Assembly: GCF_029223485.1 (NCBI RefSeq)
Contig: NZ_JARHTP010000005.1
Coordinates: forward strand, 372,001-436,000
Source of the DNA: Streptomyces coacervatus
Lineage (GTDB): Bacteria > Actinomycetota > Actinomycetes > Streptomycetales > Streptomycetaceae
Direction: 5' to 3'
Length of the DNA stretch: 64,000 nucleotides
Shown here: positions 60,632-64,000 of the stretch, piece by piece
Layout of the letters: each line of letters opens with the position of its first letter
Position numbering within the stretch: the first letter of the stretch is position 1
Notes under the pieces: generated by a model
The model's database searches: none
Told to the model about the DNA's origin: nothing
Seen by the model: only the letters and a program-made list of their open reading frames with translations
Program-made: the position numbers and the translations under genes

Positions 60632-61681
60632 TCACTTGTAGTGGGCTTCGGGAGGGGTCGCGGACGCCGACTTCTTGTCGCCCTGGTCCATGGTCGGGTG
60701 CAGCCACTTCTCGTACGAGGCCGCCCAGTCACCGTCCTTGATGTAGTTCTGCAGGGTCCGGTTGACCTGGCGTATCAGATCGTCGGAGCCGAGCTTCATC
60801 GCCACGCCGTAGTACTCGTCGGTGAACAGCGGGCCCTTCAGCTGCACCGTCGGGTCCTGTGCCGCCTGGCTCGCGGCGAGCGCGCCGTCCGTGACGACCG
60901 CGTCGACCTCGCCGAGCTGCAACTTCACCAGGCAGTCGAGCTGGTTGGGGACCACCGTGGTGATGTCCGCGCCGGTGGGGAGGGTGCCCTTCTGCCGGTC
61001 CGACTGCAGTCGCTCCAGCGCCGTCGAACTGTCCGCCGAGCAGATCTTCCGGTGCGCGAGCGTCTTGTTGTACCCGGTGATCGCCGAGGTCCGCGGGGCG
61101 AGTACCTGCTGGCCGGTCCTGAAGTAGGGCGCGGAGAACGCGACTTGCTTGATCCGGTCGCAGTTGATCGTCATGGTGCGGACCACCATGTCGACCTCGT
61201 CGTCCTGGATCGCCTTGATACGGCGGCTGGTGGGGATGGCCTTGAAGGAGACCGCGTTCGGATCGCCCAGGAGGTCCTTGGCGATCTGGTGGACGAGGTC
61301 GATGTCGAAGCCCTCCGGCGCACCGGACGCGTTGTTGGGGTTGAGATAGCCCCAGCGGTAGCTGTTGGTGTCGATGCCGACGATCAGACGGCGGTCCTTG
61401 CGGGCCTTGATCCTGTCGGTGATCGTCGTGCCGCCGTCGCCGCCCGACGGCGACAGGCTGCGGTCCTGCGGGTTGTCGCACTTTGCCGCCGCCCTGGCCT
61501 GGAGGCCCTGGGCGACGCCCGCGCTGCCGCCGTCCGCGGCGTCGTCCGTACCGCTCGACTGGGTCAGGGGCAGCAGCAGCGCGAACGCCAGGGCCAGGGC
61601 GCAGAGGACCGCCATGGCGCCGACCCCGCCCCAGCCCCTCAGACGGGCCCGCAGACGCTGTGCCGGACGGTGTGCATCCAT
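60632..61681 (-). CDS. Glutamate-type solute-binding protein, GlnH-like
   Basis: 349 residues. An N-terminal membrane anchor (VGAMAVLCALALAFALLLPL), not a lipoprotein signal, is followed by a type II periplasmic binding fold: LIVGIDTNSYRWGYLNP, GFDIDLVHQIAKDLLG, VDMVVRTMTIN and VDAVVTDGALA. In mycobacteria the PknG operon encodes a GlnH that binds Asp/Glu and signals through GlnX. GAGGGGG lies about 8 nt before the ATG at 61681; GTG codons at 61687 and 61699 are alternatives, the latter overlapping the glnX-like stop. Confidence 0.88.
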   Translation of the reverse strand: MDAHRPAQRLRARLRGWGGVGAMAVLCALALAFALLLPLTQSSGTDDAADGGSAGVAQGLQARAAAKCDNPQDRSLSPSGGDGGTTITDRIKARKDRRLIVGIDTNSYRWGYLNPNNASGAPEGFDIDLVHQIAKDLLGDPNAVSFKAIPTSRRIKAIQDDEVDMVVRTMTINCDRIKQVAFSAPYFRTGQQVLAPRTSAITGYNKTLAHRKICSADSSTALERLQSDRQKGTLPTGADITTVVPNQLDCLVKLQLGEVDAVVTDGALAASQAAQDPTVQLKGPLFTDEYYGVAMKLGSDDLIRQVNRTLQNYIKDGDWAASYEKWLHPTMDQGDKKSASATPPEAHYK

Positions 61682-61695
61682 CGTCACGCCCCCTC

Positions 61696-63150
61696 TCACC
61701 GGTACTCCGACAGCCTGCGCCCGATGCCGACCACCGCGCCGGCCGCACCCAGCACCGCGAGGACCCCGGCTCCGTACGGCAGGCCGGTCAGCGCGCCCCG
61801 GCCGTCGCCCGCGGCCTGCTGGAACTCGGTCTGCTCATGGTCGAGCGCCGTCTCCAGAGCGATGTCCACGTTGTCGAAGCACACACTCGTCGGGTCCTTG
61901 CCGACGCCGATGACCTTGTCGCGGGCCTGCTGGTACTCGCCCTTGTCGTTCAGGCCCTGGGCCACCCCGTGCCGGTCCTTCCACGCCTTCATATAGCCGT
62001 TCGCGTCCTGTACGGGCTTCTGGCCCGCCGAGTCGTCCGCGAGACCGTCGGCCTTGGTCAGCGACTTCGCCAACGTGCCGATCTGGTCGTCGTACCCCAC
62101 GGCGTAGGCGTCCACCGGACTGCCGCTCACGACCTTGGTGTCCGCGCCGCGGCGGATCAGGCTGAGGTTCTCGTCACTGCGGGCCGTCAGGGACGCGATG
62201 CGGGCGTCGTGCAGCACGTTCAGTGAGCGGACGCCGTGGTTGTACGAGTCGTTCAGGCCCGCGCGGGCCACGGTGTGGCCGACGACCAGCCAGAGCAGGA
62301 CCACCGCGGACGCGGCCGACGCCGTGACCAGGCCGTGGTTCAACACCCGGTTGGTGCGCAGGTAGTTGCGGCGCTGCGCCCAGGCCAGCCCGCCGAGCGC
62401 GAGCAGGCCGAGACCGATCGCGGCCCACGGGAACGACTTCGCGTCCGCGTAGTCGGAGCTGAGCCGCTGGTTCTCCTTCTGGTACAGGGACTCGGCCTTG
62501 GGCAGCATCTGCTGCTGCATCTGCTCGTTCGCCGCCCGCAGATACGCGCTGCCCACCGGGTAGCCCTGCCGGTTGTTGGCCCGCGCCGTCTCGACCAGGC
62601 CCTTGTATTGGGGCAGTTGCTTGTTGAGATCGGCGATGGTCTTCGCCGACTCGGACCCCGGGTCCGAGTTGGAGGCGGCCGTGACCAGCTTGGCCGCTGC
62701 CCGGTCGATGTCGTCCTCGTACCGCTGCCGCATCTCGGGCTTCTCCTGCGGGCCCGCGAGATAACCGCTGGCCGCCGCCGTGTTGGCGTCGGCCAGCGAG
62801 CGGTAGATGTCGGCGGCGTCGGCGCTGAGCGGCTGGCTGCTGGTGAGCACGTCGTCGGCGGCCGTCGCCCGGGCCGTCATCTGCCAGGCGGCGACCGCGC
62901 CGAACGCGACGACGAGGAGGGCGAGGAACGCGCCGATGATGCGCAGCCGCCCCGGCTCGGTGGTGGCGGCCTCGCGCAGCCGGTCGACGCCCTCCGCGAA
63001 GGCCGTACGACGTGCGGAGACGGCGTCGGGAACGGCTGCGGGGCCCGTCGGCGTGGGGGGAACGGGTTGTCCTGGCTGAGGCGGTACGGCCGGCATCGTG
63101 GGCACGGCGGTGCCCGGTGGCGCCGCGCTGCTCTTCGGCGGGTGTGTCAC
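61696..63150 (-). CDS. GlnX-like membrane sensor protein
   Basis: 484 residues. A Pro-rich cytoplasmic N-terminus (1-45), four membrane helices (about 70-92, 243-260, 276-297 and 453-473) and two extracytoplasmic helical domains between them. This is the layout of mycobacterial GlnX, which couples GlnH to PknG. GGGAGG lies 6 nt before the GTG at 63150. The 159-bp gap upstream (63151-63309) must contain the promoter of the signalling block. Confidence 0.85.
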   Translation of the reverse strand: MTHPPKSSAAPPGTAVPTMPAVPPQPGQPVPPTPTGPAAVPDAVSARRTAFAEGVDRLREAATTEPGRLRIIGAFLALLVVAFGAVAAWQMTARATAADDVLTSSQPLSADAADIYRSLADANTAAASGYLAGPQEKPEMRQRYEDDIDRAAAKLVTAASNSDPGSESAKTIADLNKQLPQYKGLVETARANNRQGYPVGSAYLRAANEQMQQQMLPKAESLYQKENQRLSSDYADAKSFPWAAIGLGLLALGGLAWAQRRNYLRTNRVLNHGLVTASAASAVVLLWLVVGHTVARAGLNDSYNHGVRSLNVLHDARIASLTARSDENLSLIRRGADTKVVSGSPVDAYAVGYDDQIGTLAKSLTKADGLADDSAGQKPVQDANGYMKAWKDRHGVAQGLNDKGEYQQARDKVIGVGKDPTSVCFDNVDIALETALDHEQTEFQQAAGDGRGALTGLPYGAGVLAVLGAAGAVVGIGRRLSEYR

Positions 63151-63309
63151 TTTTGACCTCCCCCATGGTCATCCGTCACAGCAAGTATCGCCGCCGGGAC
63201 TGACATCCGCATCGGCCTTCACTGGATCTTGATCCGGTCGTAGCGGGATGCCTGCCGGCGGCTTGTAGGATCCCGCACCACCCCCCTGCCCATGAACACG
63301 TCGTGGAAA

Positions 63310-64000
63310 TCAGTTCGGTTCCGTCCGGGCCGGTAGCTCGAAGTGGGCCCGGACTCGCTCGTGCACCTCCGGTTCTGCGCCCACCTTGTCCAGGCCCAGC
63401 AGCGCCGCCCCCAGTACCGGGCTCGCCGTCACCACCCGGGGCACCGCCTTCGGGGCGCGTGCTGTCAGCAAGTCGCGGATGCCGTCGTTGAGTTGGGGGT
63501 GCTGGGCGGCCAGGACGCCGCCGCCCAGCAGCACCGGTGTCTCCTCCTCCAGCAGGTCGAGGCGGGTCAGGGCCACCGTCGCCATGGTCACCACCTCGTC
63601 GGCCAGGCGGTCGACGATGGCGCGGGCGACGGGGTCGCCGGCCGCCGCGGTCGCGAAGAGGACCGGGGTCAGTTCGTGGCGGCGGGCATGCTCCACCTGG
63701 TTCAGGTGCAGGGCCTCGACGAGGGCGAGCATGGTGGCGTGGCCGAAGTGGGCGGGGAGAGTGCGGGCAAGTTCCGTATGTCCGCCGCGGCCGTCCTCCG
63801 CGCGTGCCGCGTGCCACAGGGCCTCCTCCGCCAGGCCCCAGCCGCCGCCCCAGTCGCCGGAGATGCGGCCGAGGGCGGGGAAGCGGGCGGTGCGGCCGTC
63901 GGGGCGCATGCCGACGCAGTTGATGCCCGCGCCGCAGACGACGGCGACCCCGCGGGGTTCGGTGATGCCCGCGCGCAGGATGGCGAAGGTGTCGTTGCGG
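63310..64000 (-). CDS. BadF/BadG-type sugar kinase, 5' end outside window
   Basis: The frame is open to the window edge, giving the C-terminal 229 residues. VCGAGINCVGM (phosphate-binding turn), GRISGDWGGGWGLAEEALWHAARA (the BadF/BadG signature), and VLLGGGVLAAQHP near the end. These fit the N-acetylglucosamine kinase-like branch of the ASKHA family. It probably phosphorylates an amino sugar from wall turnover. It reads in the same direction as the GlnX-like gene, but the 159-bp gap suggests separate transcription. Confidence 0.9.
   Translation of the reverse strand, partial: RNDTFAILRAGITEPRGVAVVCGAGINCVGMRPDGRTARFPALGRISGDWGGGWGLAEEALWHAARAEDGRGGHTELARTLPAHFGHATMLALVEALHLNQVEHARRHELTPVLFATAAAGDPVARAIVDRLADEVVTMATVALTRLDLLEEETPVLLGGGVLAAQHPQLNDGIRDLLTARAPKAVPRVVTASPVLGAALLGLDKVGAEPEVHERVRAHFELPARTEPN

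Overview
The window is high-GC actinobacterial DNA, almost certainly Streptomyces. The coding sequences have strongly G/C-biased third codon positions, many start codons are GTG or TTG, and rare TTA codons sit in a few genes. Gamma-butyrolactone signalling genes, a SARP regulator, an SsbB paralogue and an LAxTG sortase substrate point the same way.

After the tail of an LCP-family cell-wall gene (1-1110), a biosynthetic gene cluster fills about 1.1-41.2 kb. Its left end is regulatory: Sfp-type phosphopantetheinyl transferase, SARP, a divergent AfsA homologue, a butyrolactone-receptor-like TetR protein, an MMPL exporter, a second AfsA homologue with an NAD-dependent epimerase partner, and a MarR regulator. 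Three near-identical ARE-type operators (6036, 6874, 10266) and three arrays of a 14-bp direct repeat (6997, 13174, 13257) lie in the promoter regions. The SARP, the typical AfsA homologue and the PKS each contain one in-frame TTA (bldA) codon.

A plus-strand block (13.4-20.1 kb) holds RibB, a PlsC-like acyltransferase, an unknown protein, a FabG-like SDR, an SRPBCC protein and a type II KASIII/ACP/KASII set. A tightly coupled minus-strand operon (34.6-20.1 kb) encodes a MycE-like methyltransferase, P450, FAAL, two acyl-CoA dehydrogenases, ACP, a single KS-AT-ACP polyketide synthase, an FAD monooxygenase, an SDR and a KASIII homologue lacking the usual histidine. A plus-strand block (34.8-41.2 kb) encodes an FkbH-type glyceryl-ACP synthase, its ACP, an E2-type acyltransferase, an alpha/beta hydrolase and a type II thioesterase. 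FkbH, ACP, KASIII, E2-like enzyme and hydrolase match in family the agglomerin-type tetronate cassette. I therefore infer an acyl tetronate, possibly 5-methylidene, on a dienoyl or otherwise desaturated chain.

A tRNA-Arg(UCU) gene at 41203-41275 marks the right edge. Beyond it is housekeeping-like DNA: two paired GTPases, SsbB, a thioester-domain LAxTG surface protein, an unusual Ser-every-third-residue protein, EttA, a hotdog thioesterase, truncated haemoglobin and a PCMT-like methyltransferase. A minus-strand signalling block follows (BadF-type kinase, GlnX-like, GlnH-like, coiled-coil protein, PknG-like kinase, PP2C, VWA, FHA), resembling an enlarged mycobacterial GlnH-GlnX-PknG system. 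At least five copies of a short dispersed repeat are scattered through the window, one of them inside the SARP coding sequence.
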